Shown here one piece after another: positions 23,921 to 31,836 of a stretch of DNA of 37,515 nt; position 1 is the stretch's first letter; every line of letters starts with the position of its first letter. A model generated the notes under the pieces. The model worked only from the letters and a program-made list of their open reading frames with translations, ran no database searches and was not told the origin of the DNA. Location: assembly GCA_031288185.1 (NCBI GenBank), contig JAITRZ010000059.1, positions 1 to 37,515 of the forward strand, in the 5' to 3' direction. The DNA comes from Coriobacteriales bacterium (GTDB lineage Bacteria; Actinomycetota; Coriobacteriia; Coriobacteriales; UBA8131). The translations under genes were made by a program, and so were the position numbers.

Positions 23921-24397
23921 TTAATGCTCCTCACCTGGCTGTAACGCCTCACCTGGCTGTGGCTTCTTGCCGCGCAGGGTCTTGTCGATGTTGCCTAATA
24001 CCCCATTGATGAACCGAGGCGAGTCGTCATCGCCGCCAAAGACGCGCGCCAATTCAACCGCCTCATTAATGGTTACACTGATGGGCACTTCGCGCACGTA
24101 TTTCATTTCATAGACCGCCAAACGCAACACGCACAGATCCACCAACGGCAGCCGCTGCAAAGACCAGTTTTTTGCGGCCTGACCAATGAGGGCGTCGACT
24201 TCATCAAGATGGGCGCAGGCACCCTTGAGCAACCTCCAGGTAAAACTACTGGGCATGCCCACCTCGACCATCAGGCACTCTGTGGTAGCCAAACGATCCA
24301 GGGCGCTGCCGGTCACCTCATACTGATAGAGTAGTTGCAGGGCCTGTTGCCGGGCCAGACTGTGTTGATGTTGAACAGCGGCCACGTTTGCGCTCAA
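23921..24397 (-). CDS. nusB: Transcription antitermination factor NusB
   Basis: NusB binds boxA RNA with NusE (S10) to prevent termination in rRNA operons. The 158-residue all-helical protein has ARQQALQLLYQYEVT, LPLVDLCVLRLAVYEM, ISVTINEAVELARVFG and the terminal FINGVLGNI signature. TTG 24397 overlaps the asp23 stop by four bases (TTGA); GTG 24385 is an alternative. The last ten residues contain PQPGEALQPGEE, an in-frame duplication encoded by two copies of CCTCACCTGGCTGT with an 18-base period (23929 and 23947). Confidence 0.92.
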   Translation of the reverse strand: MSANVAAVQHQHSLARQQALQLLYQYEVTGSALDRLATTECLMVEVGMPSSFTWRLLKGACAHLDEVDALIGQAAKNWSLQRLPLVDLCVLRLAVYEMKYVREVPISVTINEAVELARVFGGDDDSPRFINGVLGNIDKTLRGKKPQPGEALQPGEEH

Positions 24398-24738
24398 GCC
24401 CTAAAGGCAAGGCCGTCAATGGTAATGTCCACACGGTCAATGCTGATACCAGCCTGAGAAAGCAGGGCATCGGCCACCGCCGCGCGTACCCGCTTGGCCA
24501 GTTCCTGCAACTGGAAGCCATAGTAGGCCCAGATACGCAGATCGACTTTCAGCAGTCCCTCATCCTCCAGGATAAGGACACCGGGTACGCCGTGCTTCTT
24601 TGAAACGCCGCTGAGAAGCCCAGACTGACTGCGGCCGCCCACAGAGGCCACCCCATCCACCTGCGCCACTGCCAGGGCGACGATGGTTTCGATCACCCCA
24701 GGCGCAATGATCACTTGTTGGGTCTGTTCTTTGCTCAT
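24394..24738 (-). CDS. Asp23/Gls24 family envelope stress protein
   Basis: The 114-residue protein has the family pattern: IIAPGVIETIVALAVAQVDGV near the start, the VKVDLRI-like LLKVDLRIWAYYG strand, and a final amphipathic helix ending VDITIDGLAF. Asp23/Gls24 proteins are linked to cell-envelope stress and often sit beside nusB and accBC in Gram-positive bacteria, as here. The ATG at 24738 overlaps the accC stop by four bases (ATGA), suggesting translational coupling. The family is clear; the biochemical role is unknown. Confidence 0.9.
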   Translation of the reverse strand: MSKEQTQQVIIAPGVIETIVALAVAQVDGVASVGGRSQSGLLSGVSKKHGVPGVLILEDEGLLKVDLRIWAYYGFQLQELAKRVRAAVADALLSQAGISIDRVDITIDGLAFRA

Positions 24739-26075
24739 AGCTTCCTCTCCAAAAAGTCAGTACGGGCCTCTCCCGCAATAAAGACCGCGTCACGCAGGAG
24801 CCGACGGTGAAAATCGATGGTGGTTTTGATACCCTCGATCTCAAATTCATCCAGGGCACGACGGGCGCGCGCCAAAGCCTCTGTTCTATCCTGCCCCCAC
24901 ACTATCAGTTTGGCTATCAGGGAATCATAGTGGGGTGGCACCGTATAACCGGCGTAGACGTGGCTGTCCACGCGCACGCCCGGACCACCCGGCAGGCGCA
25001 GCCGGTGGATGGTGCCGGGAGAAGGCCAGAAATTATGAGCGGGATCCTCGGCGTTGATGCGCAATTCGATGGCATGACCAACCGGCTGGGCAGGTAGACG
25101 CTCCAGAAAACTGAGCGGTTCGCCGGCGGCCACACGAAGCTGCTCCTTGATGATGTCGATAAGGGTAACCTGCTCAGTAACGGGATGTTCGACCTGTACC
25201 CGTGTGTTCATTTCCATAAAGTAGAAGTTGCCGTCGTCGTCCAGAAGAAACTCCACGGTGCCGGCATTCACATAGTCTACCGCTCGTACCGCCGCCAGAG
25301 CTGCCTCCCCCATCCGAGCGCGCAGCACAGGATCAAGGGCCGGCGAGGGCGCTTCTTCGACCAGTTTTTGGTGACGACGCTGCACCGAGCAGTCGCGCTC
25401 AAACAGCTGTACGGCATTGCCGTGGCTGTCAGCCAGAACCTGAAATTCGATGTGCCGGGGACGTTGAATGAGCTTTTCCAGATAGACCGTGCCATCGGCA
25501 AAGGCTGCCAGGGCTTCGGCGCTGGCTGAACTCAGTGCCTGCTCCAACTCGCCGGGATTGGCGGCAGCGCGCATTCCCCTGCCACCACCACCGGCGCTGG
25601 CCTTGATCAGCACCGGATAACCAACCGTATCCGCAAAACTGACAGCGTCATCCAAACCACCTACTGCTCCGTCACTGCCAGGCAGGGTGGGCACCCCCAC
25701 ACGCTGCATGGTCTGACGAGCCTGGCTTTTGTTGCCCATCAACGCGATGCTTTCAGGAGAAGGACCCACCCACATCATGTCGTTATCCGCTACCATGCGC
25801 GCAAAGTCTGCGCTTTCAGCTAAGAAGCCATAACCGGGATGTATAGCCTCAGCACCACGGGAAGAGGCGGCGGCGATTATGGCTGGGATATTGAGATAGG
25901 ACTGGGCTGCGGCCGCCGGACCGATGCGCACGCTCTCATCTGCCTCCCGTACCGCCAGGGTGTCAGCGTCAATTTCAGAGTAGACCTGAACACTGGCCAC
26001 GCCCAACTCCCGTAAGGCGCGTACGATGCGCAGGGCAATTTCCCCTCGGTTGGCTATCAGCACTTTTTTGAACAT
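24735..26075 (-). CDS. accC: Biotin carboxylase
   Basis: The enzyme uses ATP and bicarbonate to carboxylate biotin on its carrier. The 446-residue protein has KVLIANRGEIALRIVRA at the start, HPGYGFLAE, the ATP-grasp glycine loop ASAGGGGRGM, and FMEMNTRVQVEHPVTE, all intact. It is the partner of the carboxyltransferase-carrier fusion encoded directly upstream. The two are separated by 108 bases that contain two 32-base direct repeats. The ribosome-binding site before ATG 26075 is weak. It could serve pyruvate carboxylation, fatty-acid synthesis or both. Confidence 0.94.
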   Translation of the reverse strand: MFKKVLIANRGEIALRIVRALRELGVASVQVYSEIDADTLAVREADESVRIGPAAAAQSYLNIPAIIAAASSRGAEAIHPGYGFLAESADFARMVADNDMMWVGPSPESIALMGNKSQARQTMQRVGVPTLPGSDGAVGGLDDAVSFADTVGYPVLIKASAGGGGRGMRAAANPGELEQALSSASAEALAAFADGTVYLEKLIQRPRHIEFQVLADSHGNAVQLFERDCSVQRRHQKLVEEAPSPALDPVLRARMGEAALAAVRAVDYVNAGTVEFLLDDDGNFYFMEMNTRVQVEHPVTEQVTLIDIIKEQLRVAAGEPLSFLERLPAQPVGHAIELRINAEDPAHNFWPSPGTIHRLRLPGGPGVRVDSHVYAGYTVPPHYDSLIAKLIVWGQDRTEALARARRALDEFEIEGIKTTIDFHRRLLRDAVFIAGEARTDFLERKL

Positions 26076-26078
26076 TAT

Positions 26079-26173
26079 GCGTACTCGCTGGTGCAGAAGC
26101 GGGTGCCGTCCAACCCCGTGGCGGCCTGCGCATGTACTGGCGCGTACTCACTGGTGTGAGAGCGGGTGTCGTT
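26079..26173. repeat. Two 32-base direct repeats between the carboxyltransferase fusion and accC
   Basis: Positions 26079-26110 and 26142-26173 share the frame GCGTACTCRCTGGTG followed by AGCGGGTGYCGTY, with few differences. The period is 63 bases. They fill nearly the whole gap and overlap the accC leader. Confidence 0.7.
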
Positions 26174-26183
26174 CATCCTGACG

Positions 26184-28136
26184 CTAATCATCCGGCGTCA
26201 GGTTTCCGACCGTGTCCGCCAGAGGTTGATCGATGGCCGGTTCAAGGTAGAACAGCACCGTATCCCACTCCACAGGGCTGGCATTAGTGACACAGACCTC
26301 ACGAATCACACCCATCTGTTCAGAACTGATCTCGTTCATCAGCTTCATGGCCTCAACAATACACAAAGTCTGGCCAGCCACAACTTCAGTACCCACTTCT
26401 ACAAATGGTGGCTTGTCCGGGGCTGGTGCCGCATAAAAGGTGCCAACCATCGGCGATTTAACGGGCAGCCAGGTGAGTGGGCGCTCAATGCCATCGGGAT
26501 TGACCTCGGCCCTGGTTGAGGGAGCGGCGGCGCGAGAGGCGGCCACGCTGGCACCACTGCCTTCTGCCGGCGCGATAAGCGGCGCGTCAGGAGCGCCAGC
26601 TACAGCGCTGGTCTTAAACTCACCCAGGGTGGTGCCAGCGGCTCGAACCGTGACCTTAGAGCCGGCCTCCTCTACGCTGACCTCACCCACCCCGGTTTCC
26701 TCAACAATTCTGATGAGCTCACGAATCTGATTCATGTCCACGGTTTCCACCTCCTTGGTGGCCGCGGACTCTTCTTCCATCAGCCACGGCGTTTTTTCTG
26801 AAGTGCGATGCTTGGAAAGATAGGTGCGGGCCTCATTGGGAAACAGCGCCCACATCAGTACGTCTTCCTCAGTCTGAGCTAAATCGCCTGCTTCTTTAGC
26901 AACTTCTGCGTACGTCGTGGTAGCGAGTGTTGAAGGCGGGGTCTCCGCGTCTAACGGTTGCTGGTCACCCAACACCCTTTTTACCACGTCTTTATCCAGA
27001 GGTCCGGGAGCTTGGCCATAGTAACCGGCAATATAGTCTTTCATCTCAGTGGAAATGACGCTCCAGCGCTTGCCAGTGAGCACGTTAAACACCGCCTGGG
27101 TGCCAACAATCTGGCTCATCGGCGTAACCAACGGCGGATAGCCAACCTCTGCCCGCACCCGGGGAATTTCTTCCATCACATCTGGCAGGCGATCTGAGGC
27201 TTTTTGCACCTCCAACTGGCTTACCAGGTTGCTCATCATGCCGCCGGGCACCTGGTGGTTGTAGACCTGCATATGAATGAGCGAACTAACACCACGCTTG
27301 TAGTTGCCGCGCTGGCGTACCCCTTCCCAGTACTCGCTTATTTCAAACAGGGTGTCAAGATCCAGGCCGGTGTCATAGCCGCTTTCCTTCAAGGCCGCTA
27401 CTATCATCTCCACCGCCGGCTGGGAGTTGCCAAAAGCCAGAGGGGCGCTGGCCGTGTCAACAATAGCCGCGCCGGCCTCGGCAGCCTTGATATAGTTGGC
27501 CGGAGCCATGCCGCCCACATAGTGGCAGTGCACATGCACCGGCAGCCCCACATTCTCACGCAGGGCCTTGACCATCCGCTCCGTGCGATAAGGGGTGAGC
27601 ATACCGGCCATGTCCTTGATGCAGATGGAGTCGGCGTTTAATTTCTTTAACTCCAGGGAATACTCAATGTAGCTGTCCAGGGTATGCACGGGACTCATAG
27701 TATAAGAAATTGCCCCTTCAAAGTGGGCACCGGTTTCAGTGATGGCCCTGGCGCAGTCCCGGACATTGCGAATATCGTTGAGGGCATCAAAAACCCTGAA
27801 CACGTCGATTCCGTTGCGGTGCGCGGCCTTGACAAAACGGTCAACTATCTCAGCAGAATAGTGATGGTAACCCACCAGGTTCTGGCCGCGCAGCAGCATG
27901 GATAGCGGGGTATTGGGGCAGTGTTTCTTGATGGCTCGCAACCGTTCCCAGGGATTTTCATCCAAAAAACGCAGGCAGGTGTCAAAGGTGGCTCCGCCCC
28001 AGGACTCAATGGCCCAATAGCCCACCTCATCCATCTTGGAAAGGATGGGCAGCATCTCGCCGATGCTCATACGCGTGGCCCACAGCGATTGATGGGCATC
28101 ACGAATGGTTGTATCCATGATGTGCAAGGTTCTCAT
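26184..28136 (-). CDS. Carboxyltransferase (PycB/5S type) fused to an AccB-type biotin carrier
   Basis: Residues 1-460 are the carboxyltransferase domain of pyruvate carboxylase subunit B, oxaloacetate decarboxylase alpha and transcarboxylase 5S: DTTIRDAHQSLWATRM at the start, CIKDMAGMLTPYR with the catalytic lysine, and HCHYVGGMAPANY. After a linker, residues 475-635 look like a full AccB: the N-terminal QIRELIRIVEETGVGEVSV element and the biotin site EAMKLMNE (Lys598). The fusion would transfer carboxyl groups from carboxybiotin made by the adjacent AccC, most likely to pyruvate. The AccB-style carrier hints that it may also serve acetyl-CoA carboxylase. ATG 28136 has AGGAG upstream and an extended -10 at 28164. 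Confidence 0.9.
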   Translation of the reverse strand: MRTLHIMDTTIRDAHQSLWATRMSIGEMLPILSKMDEVGYWAIESWGGATFDTCLRFLDENPWERLRAIKKHCPNTPLSMLLRGQNLVGYHHYSAEIVDRFVKAAHRNGIDVFRVFDALNDIRNVRDCARAITETGAHFEGAISYTMSPVHTLDSYIEYSLELKKLNADSICIKDMAGMLTPYRTERMVKALRENVGLPVHVHCHYVGGMAPANYIKAAEAGAAIVDTASAPLAFGNSQPAVEMIVAALKESGYDTGLDLDTLFEISEYWEGVRQRGNYKRGVSSLIHMQVYNHQVPGGMMSNLVSQLEVQKASDRLPDVMEEIPRVRAEVGYPPLVTPMSQIVGTQAVFNVLTGKRWSVISTEMKDYIAGYYGQAPGPLDKDVVKRVLGDQQPLDAETPPSTLATTTYAEVAKEAGDLAQTEEDVLMWALFPNEARTYLSKHRTSEKTPWLMEEESAATKEVETVDMNQIRELIRIVEETGVGEVSVEEAGSKVTVRAAGTTLGEFKTSAVAGAPDAPLIAPAEGSGASVAASRAAAPSTRAEVNPDGIERPLTWLPVKSPMVGTFYAAPAPDKPPFVEVGTEVVAGQTLCIVEAMKLMNEISSEQMGVIREVCVTNASPVEWDTVLFYLEPAIDQPLADTVGNLTPDD

Positions 28137-28163
28137 AGCGGCTCCTAAGAAAGTGCGTAGCCT

Positions 28164-28172
28164 ATTTTAGCA
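28164..28172 (-). promoter_or_regulatory. Extended -10 promoter of the carboxylase-to-steA row
   Basis: TGC followed by TAAAAT (minus strand) lies 28 bases before ATG 28136. A TTGCAC -35 is 19 bases upstream, slightly too far for a standard promoter. The gap 28137-28427 otherwise holds only short repeats: GGCAGGTCA at 28220 and 28238 (period 18) and a partial copy near 28349. Confidence 0.45.
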
Positions 28173-28427
28173 ACTAATAGGGACAGAAGTGCAAACAGTC
28201 GCGCAATCGTTCCCAGGACGGCAGGTCATAAGAGGATGGCAGGTCAGGGGCCTACCTTGAGAGGTGCGAGGCGCCTGGATCAAGGGTTTGAGAGGAAAAG
28301 GACGAGTGGGCTCAACAGTCGGGCGACAGATGATGAGATGGAGCTGACGGCAGGTAACTGACGCGCAAGAGCAGACGGCGAGGAAAACCGCCAAGCGCGC
28401 GGAGTCAATAGAAGGGGAAACAGGGGC

Positions 28428-28988
28428 TCAGGCGCGGGTGATGTAGCGTCCATCCCTGGTATCAATGCGCAGCGTATCACCAATCTCCACAAAAGTTGGC
28501 ACCTGCACAACGGCACCGGTTTCCAGGGTCGCCGGTTTATTGGAGCCCTGCACAGTGTCCCCCTTAAAGCCAGGTTCTGTGGTGACCACTTCCAGTTCTA
28601 CAAACATCGGCGCCTCCACCGCTATCAGCTCGCTACCGGCATACTGTAAAGTGGCGGTGTCGTTTTCCTTGAGCCACTTGATAGCCTCACCTACCTGCGC
28701 GGCATCAAGCGTGATCTGCTCGAAATTATCCTTGTTCATGAAATGATAACTTTGGTCGTCATGGTAGAGGTACTGCATCTCCTGAGATTGCAGATGAACT
28801 TCCTCAAACCTTTCACCGCTGCGAAAGGTCAGGTCATTAACCCGGCCCGTACGAATATCACGGATCTTGGTGCGCACAAAAGCCCCACCCTTGCCCGGCT
28901 TGACGTGTTGAAACTCAATGATAAGGCTTGGTTTGCCGTCAATTAAAAGAGCCTTGCCGTTTCTGAAGTCTGCTGTGGAGATTGCCAC
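28428..28988 (-). CDS. efp: Elongation factor P
   Basis: EF-P rescues ribosomes stalled on polyproline. The 186-residue protein has the usual three-domain length, the loop HVKPGKGGAF with tip Lys33, and the C-terminal signature GDTLRIDTRDGRYITRA. Polyproline-type tails exist in this window (the zinc-ribbon and LuxR proteins), which would need it. GTG 28988 has AAAGGA upstream. It is the first gene of the housekeeping row and has its own extended -10. No lysine-modifying EpmA/EpmB genes are seen nearby. Confidence 0.94.
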   Translation of the reverse strand: MAISTADFRNGKALLIDGKPSLIIEFQHVKPGKGGAFVRTKIRDIRTGRVNDLTFRSGERFEEVHLQSQEMQYLYHDDQSYHFMNKDNFEQITLDAAQVGEAIKWLKENDTATLQYAGSELIAVEAPMFVELEVVTTEPGFKGDTVQGSNKPATLETGAVVQVPTFVEIGDTLRIDTRDGRYITRA

Positions 28989-29030
28989 GCCGCTGTCCTT
29001 TCCGCGTGTCTTGAGTCTGGGTATGGTTGC

Positions 29031-29039
29031 ATTATAGCA
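29031..29039 (-). promoter_or_regulatory. Extended -10 promoter of efp
   Basis: TGC plus a perfect TATAAT (minus strand) lies 42 bases before GTG 28988. No recognisable -35. It sits just past the truncated acetyltransferase stop at 29057, so the truncation may have placed the promoter directly behind that relic. Confidence 0.6.
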
Positions 29040-29056
29040 AGGTTGCGTGTTTGTGG

Positions 29057-29485
29057 TTACGGCGCGACTTTGTGGCGGTGTGTTTCGCCATCACCATCAA
29101 TAAATTCTGGAGTACAGTGATCATCCCGCGCCAATTGGGCAATAAGCATGCCAGGAAAAGCCTTAAAGGTATTACGCCCCGGTTTTGAGCCTAATACTTT
29201 CTCTTTTCTGGTTCTCCTTATATTGTTATAATCAGTAGCGGTAATTGCCAATGTAAAGAATGCGGCAACCGGCAGGAATTCATCCACTGCACCAGATGAT
29301 GTGTCCAAAATAAGATAGGTTCTGCTAAAATCCTTGGCTTCATAGGTTGTGGCTCTATTATGGGTGAAGTCTTCGAGTTGTCGATCACGCAAACAATGAA
29401 ACTTCCTTAAAACGGCAGCAAGAAGTTCCAGCACACTGCTGACCTCAAGGAAAGACCCTAGTGAACAAACCTGGTAGCCTGCCAC
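29057..29485 (-). pseudogene. C-terminally truncated GNAT acetyltransferase, toxin-like
   Basis: From GTG 29485 the frame gives 142 residues. The middle (TTYEAKDFSRTYLIL, then FFTLAITATDY and KVLGSKPGRNTFKAFPGML) matches a family of GNAT proteins that often act as toxins beside a small antitoxin. Members normally run about 170-180 residues and end in the acetyl-CoA-binding and C-terminal strands. Here the match stops after LIAQLARDD and the frame ends 20 residues later, next to the efp promoter, so the C-terminal third is missing. The GTG overlaps the stop of the small upstream gene (TAGTG). It is probably inactive. Family assignment is from pattern only. Confidence 0.6.
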
Positions 29486-29668
29486 TATGCCGTGCTCGTC
29501 TGCATTAGGACAGCAACCCAACGTTCAACGTCTTCATCAGATGCGTCGTCAAAAAAACTCGCTACGCTTACTGAAAGGTCTATCGTTGGCAGTCTCCAAC
29601 AACCCAATCATTCGATCAGCCATATCATCATCTAAGACTACTATTTGCCCAATGCTTGATGTCGCCAT
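29485..29668 (-). pseudogene. Frameshifted small gene upstream of the acetyltransferase, antitoxin-like
   Basis: ATG 29668 has AAGGAA eight bases upstream. The frame reads MATSSIGQIVVLDDDMADR and on for 39 codons, then stops at TGA within a run of seven T on the minus strand (A7 at 29551-29557). With one fewer T, the frame continues as DDASDEDVERWVAVL and ends at TAG 29485, exactly overlapping the GTG of the acetyltransferase. This 60-residue acidic product and the coupled stop-start are typical of an antitoxin ahead of its toxin. The frameshift may be real decay or a sequencing error in the homopolymer. Confidence 0.5.
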
Positions 29669-29784
29669 GATACGCTTCCTTCAAATAAACCCGGTATGTA
29701 CTAACCCCCTCATGGCATCACAGCCTCGGTGTGTCATACAGCAGGCAAAAGGGGGAACAAAAACGGAAGAGTTGCGAAAACCGG

Positions 29785-29865
29785 CCAGATCAGACCGATT
29801 AGCACCCTGCACCAGATCAGGCCGAGTGGCACCCCGTACCAAGTCAGGCTGGGAAGCGCCCTACA
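29785..29865. repeat. Three tandem 27-base degenerate repeats
   Basis: Copies start at 29785, 29812 and 29839. Each begins CCAGATCAG or CCAAGTCAG and contains a GCACCC or GCGCCC block. The array lies immediately after the stop of an ABC ATPase gene. A short CTACAGATAC duplication follows at 29862 and 29875. Confidence 0.75.
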
Positions 29866-29874
29866 GATACCGTC

Positions 29875-30525
29875 CTACAGATACAAAATGGTATCCGCCT
29901 GCTTCGCAAGCCGCTTTTCATGCGTGGCAAAAAGCAGGCCCGCATCCCCGGAGCGCACCCGTCTAAAAAGCGCTTCGACAACCGTGTGGGCATTGGCATC
30001 ATCAAGATCATTAGTTGGCTCATCAGCGATGATCAGCGCCGGACAGAGAAAGAGGGCGCGAGCTGTGGCAACGCGGCGTTTCTGGCCAACACTTAGTTGG
30101 TGGGGATAGTGATAGAGGCGATCTTCAAGGCCAAGGGCGGTCAGTGACTTTTTTGCTCGCTCGGCAATCTCTATCTTGGACAGCTTTTGGGTTGCCGTAG
30201 GAGCAAAACGCGCCGGTACGATAACGTTTTCGATGGCACGCAGGGATCCAATAAGCTGAGTATGTTGAAAGAGAAAACCAATTTTAGTCGCCCGCAGATG
30301 AGAGCGTTCGTTGTCATCCTGGCAGGCGGTTTCCCTGTCATCAATGACAACGTCGCCCGCGCTGGGCACTAGAAGGAGCCCTGCGATGGAGAGCAGAGTT
30401 GATTTACCCACCCCAGAGGGAGCAACAATGGCCAGGCTTTGACCTCTGTCAAGCGCGCATGAGATCCCCTGAAGGATGCGCTCAGGGCCCAGGTTTTTGC
30501 TGACATCCCGCATGCGCAAAAGCAT
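29875..30525 (-). CDS. ABC transporter ATP-binding protein, LolD/MacB type
   Basis: The 216-residue protein has the size and layout of LolD/MacB-type ATPases. Walker A is APSGVGKST, with Ala replacing the usual first Gly; the Q-loop is FLFQHTQL; the signature is LSVGQKRR instead of LSGGQ; Walker B is ALIIADEPTNDLDD; the switch histidine is in FATHEKR. It likely powers the FtsX-type permease encoded 47 bases upstream. ATG 30525 is preceded by an AGGAAGGG site that is part of a 21-base duplication. The altered motifs may weaken ATP hydrolysis, but all catalytic acidic residues are present. Confidence 0.85.
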   Translation of the reverse strand: MLLRMRDVSKNLGPERILQGISCALDRGQSLAIVAPSGVGKSTLLSIAGLLLVPSAGDVVIDDRETACQDDNERSHLRATKIGFLFQHTQLIGSLRAIENVIVPARFAPTATQKLSKIEIAERAKKSLTALGLEDRLYHYPHQLSVGQKRRVATARALFLCPALIIADEPTNDLDDANAHTVVEALFRRVRSGDAGLLFATHEKRLAKQADTILYL

Positions 30526-30537
30526 CGGCGGTATCCC

Positions 30538-30574
30538 TTCCTGCGAACGCGCTGATCTTTCCTGCGAACGCGCT
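30538..30574. repeat. 21-base-period direct repeat around the ATPase ribosome-binding site
   Basis: TTCCTGCGAACGCGCT occurs at 30538-30553 and 30559-30574. The copies contain the SD-like GCAGGAA on the minus strand, so the duplication also doubled the ribosome-binding region; the second copy overlaps the end of the permease gene. Confidence 0.7.
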
Positions 30575-31775
30575 AACCAATGTCAACCTGCTGCATGACC
30601 GTGGCCGGATCAAGCCGGTTGACCTGGCGCAGCGGCATGACAATAGCGCAGGCAGCAAAACAGAAAAAGACAAGGCAGATGGCAATAACCCCCCCTGCCA
30701 CTGTCCAGGGTGGCAGGGCCGTAAAGGGAAACGCACTCGCAGACTGCGTGAATGAAAACATAACTTGAAAAAGCAACAGGCCAATAATGACGCCGCACAG
30801 GGCACCTGTACCGGTGATGATAAGAGCCTCACCGCCAATGACCACCTTTAGATTTTTGCGCGTTGCTCCCAGCGCGCGATAGAGGGCCATCTCTGATTTG
30901 CGTTCCCAGACCAGAGAGTAGAAACGGGCAATAAACTGCAACAGAGAGGCCAGGGCAAGGATGCTTCCCGCCACCAGCATAACTGCAAAAACTACCTGCA
31001 ACTGCCGGGTAGAATCAGCGACAGCCTGGGAGCGTTCCACCACCCTGACACCCTGGGCCTCTATCTTGTTTTTGATGATATAGGGCTCCTGTCCCTCCTC
31101 ATAATCTAGGAGGATCGCAGAAACCAGTTTCTGGGGCGAACCATAGGTGTCCCAGAAATGCTGAAGCTGGGCCGTGCCCGCGACAAGTTCACGCAAACGG
31201 TCAATGTTCATGAACACCGCATTATCCAGATCGGTGCCGCTTGGCTCCAGGTTGGCCACAACGCGCACCTTATGGCCCAAAAGAGAGCCGCTGCCTGACT
31301 CAAAACCGCTGACGTTGCGTCCTATGAGCACCTCATCTGTGCCCAACCCTTGGTCGATGGGATAGCTCGCAAAAGGCCCGATAAGCCAGTCATGAGAAGC
31401 GTCAATGCCAATAATCCGTATCTCGTTGCTTGTTGAGCAGCAACTCTCAGCCAGGGTTTGACCATAAAATTGCGCAGCGACACGCTTGACTCCTTTGATG
31501 TTGGCTATCTGCTCGACCATTCCTGAGTCCATATAGACGGGAGCGGCGACACCGGTAAACAACAGGTCGGCATCGGTAAGATATTCAGTAGCCTGACGGG
31601 GAACAACAAGAACCTGCGCCCCGCCTCGTTCCTTGGCAAGGGCGACACCCCGCTGCATACCGCCATAGAGCAACAGGAGCGCGACAAAGGCAGTAATACT
31701 CACAGCGGTTGTAAGTATTACTGCGATTGTCTGAATGCGATGCATGCGCAAACTCTGAACTATCAATGAGAGCAT
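30573..31775 (-). CDS. FtsX/MacB-family ABC transporter permease
   Basis: The 400-residue protein has the FtsX-type layout: one N-terminal helix (about residues 13-38), a large extracytoplasmic domain of about 220 residues, and three C-terminal helices with the conserved ERKSEMALYRALGATRK loop. A vicinal cysteine pair (ESCCST) lies in the extracytoplasmic domain and could bind a metal or form a disulfide. Such permeases move lipids, peptides or lipoproteins, or transmit force across the membrane. It is followed by its ATPase, and it stands in the same row as an importer of a different ABC type. ATG 31775. The substrate is unknown. Confidence 0.85.
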   Translation of the reverse strand: MLSLIVQSLRMHRIQTIAVILTTAVSITAFVALLLLYGGMQRGVALAKERGGAQVLVVPRQATEYLTDADLLFTGVAAPVYMDSGMVEQIANIKGVKRVAAQFYGQTLAESCCSTSNEIRIIGIDASHDWLIGPFASYPIDQGLGTDEVLIGRNVSGFESGSGSLLGHKVRVVANLEPSGTDLDNAVFMNIDRLRELVAGTAQLQHFWDTYGSPQKLVSAILLDYEEGQEPYIIKNKIEAQGVRVVERSQAVADSTRQLQVVFAVMLVAGSILALASLLQFIARFYSLVWERKSEMALYRALGATRKNLKVVIGGEALIITGTGALCGVIIGLLLFQVMFSFTQSASAFPFTALPPWTVAGGVIAICLVFFCFAACAIVMPLRQVNRLDPATVMQQVDIG

Positions 31776-31836
31776 ATCAGATCACTACGGTTTTCATATC
31801 TGCTATTGTAACTATTACTATTAGCCGTTGTTGCAC

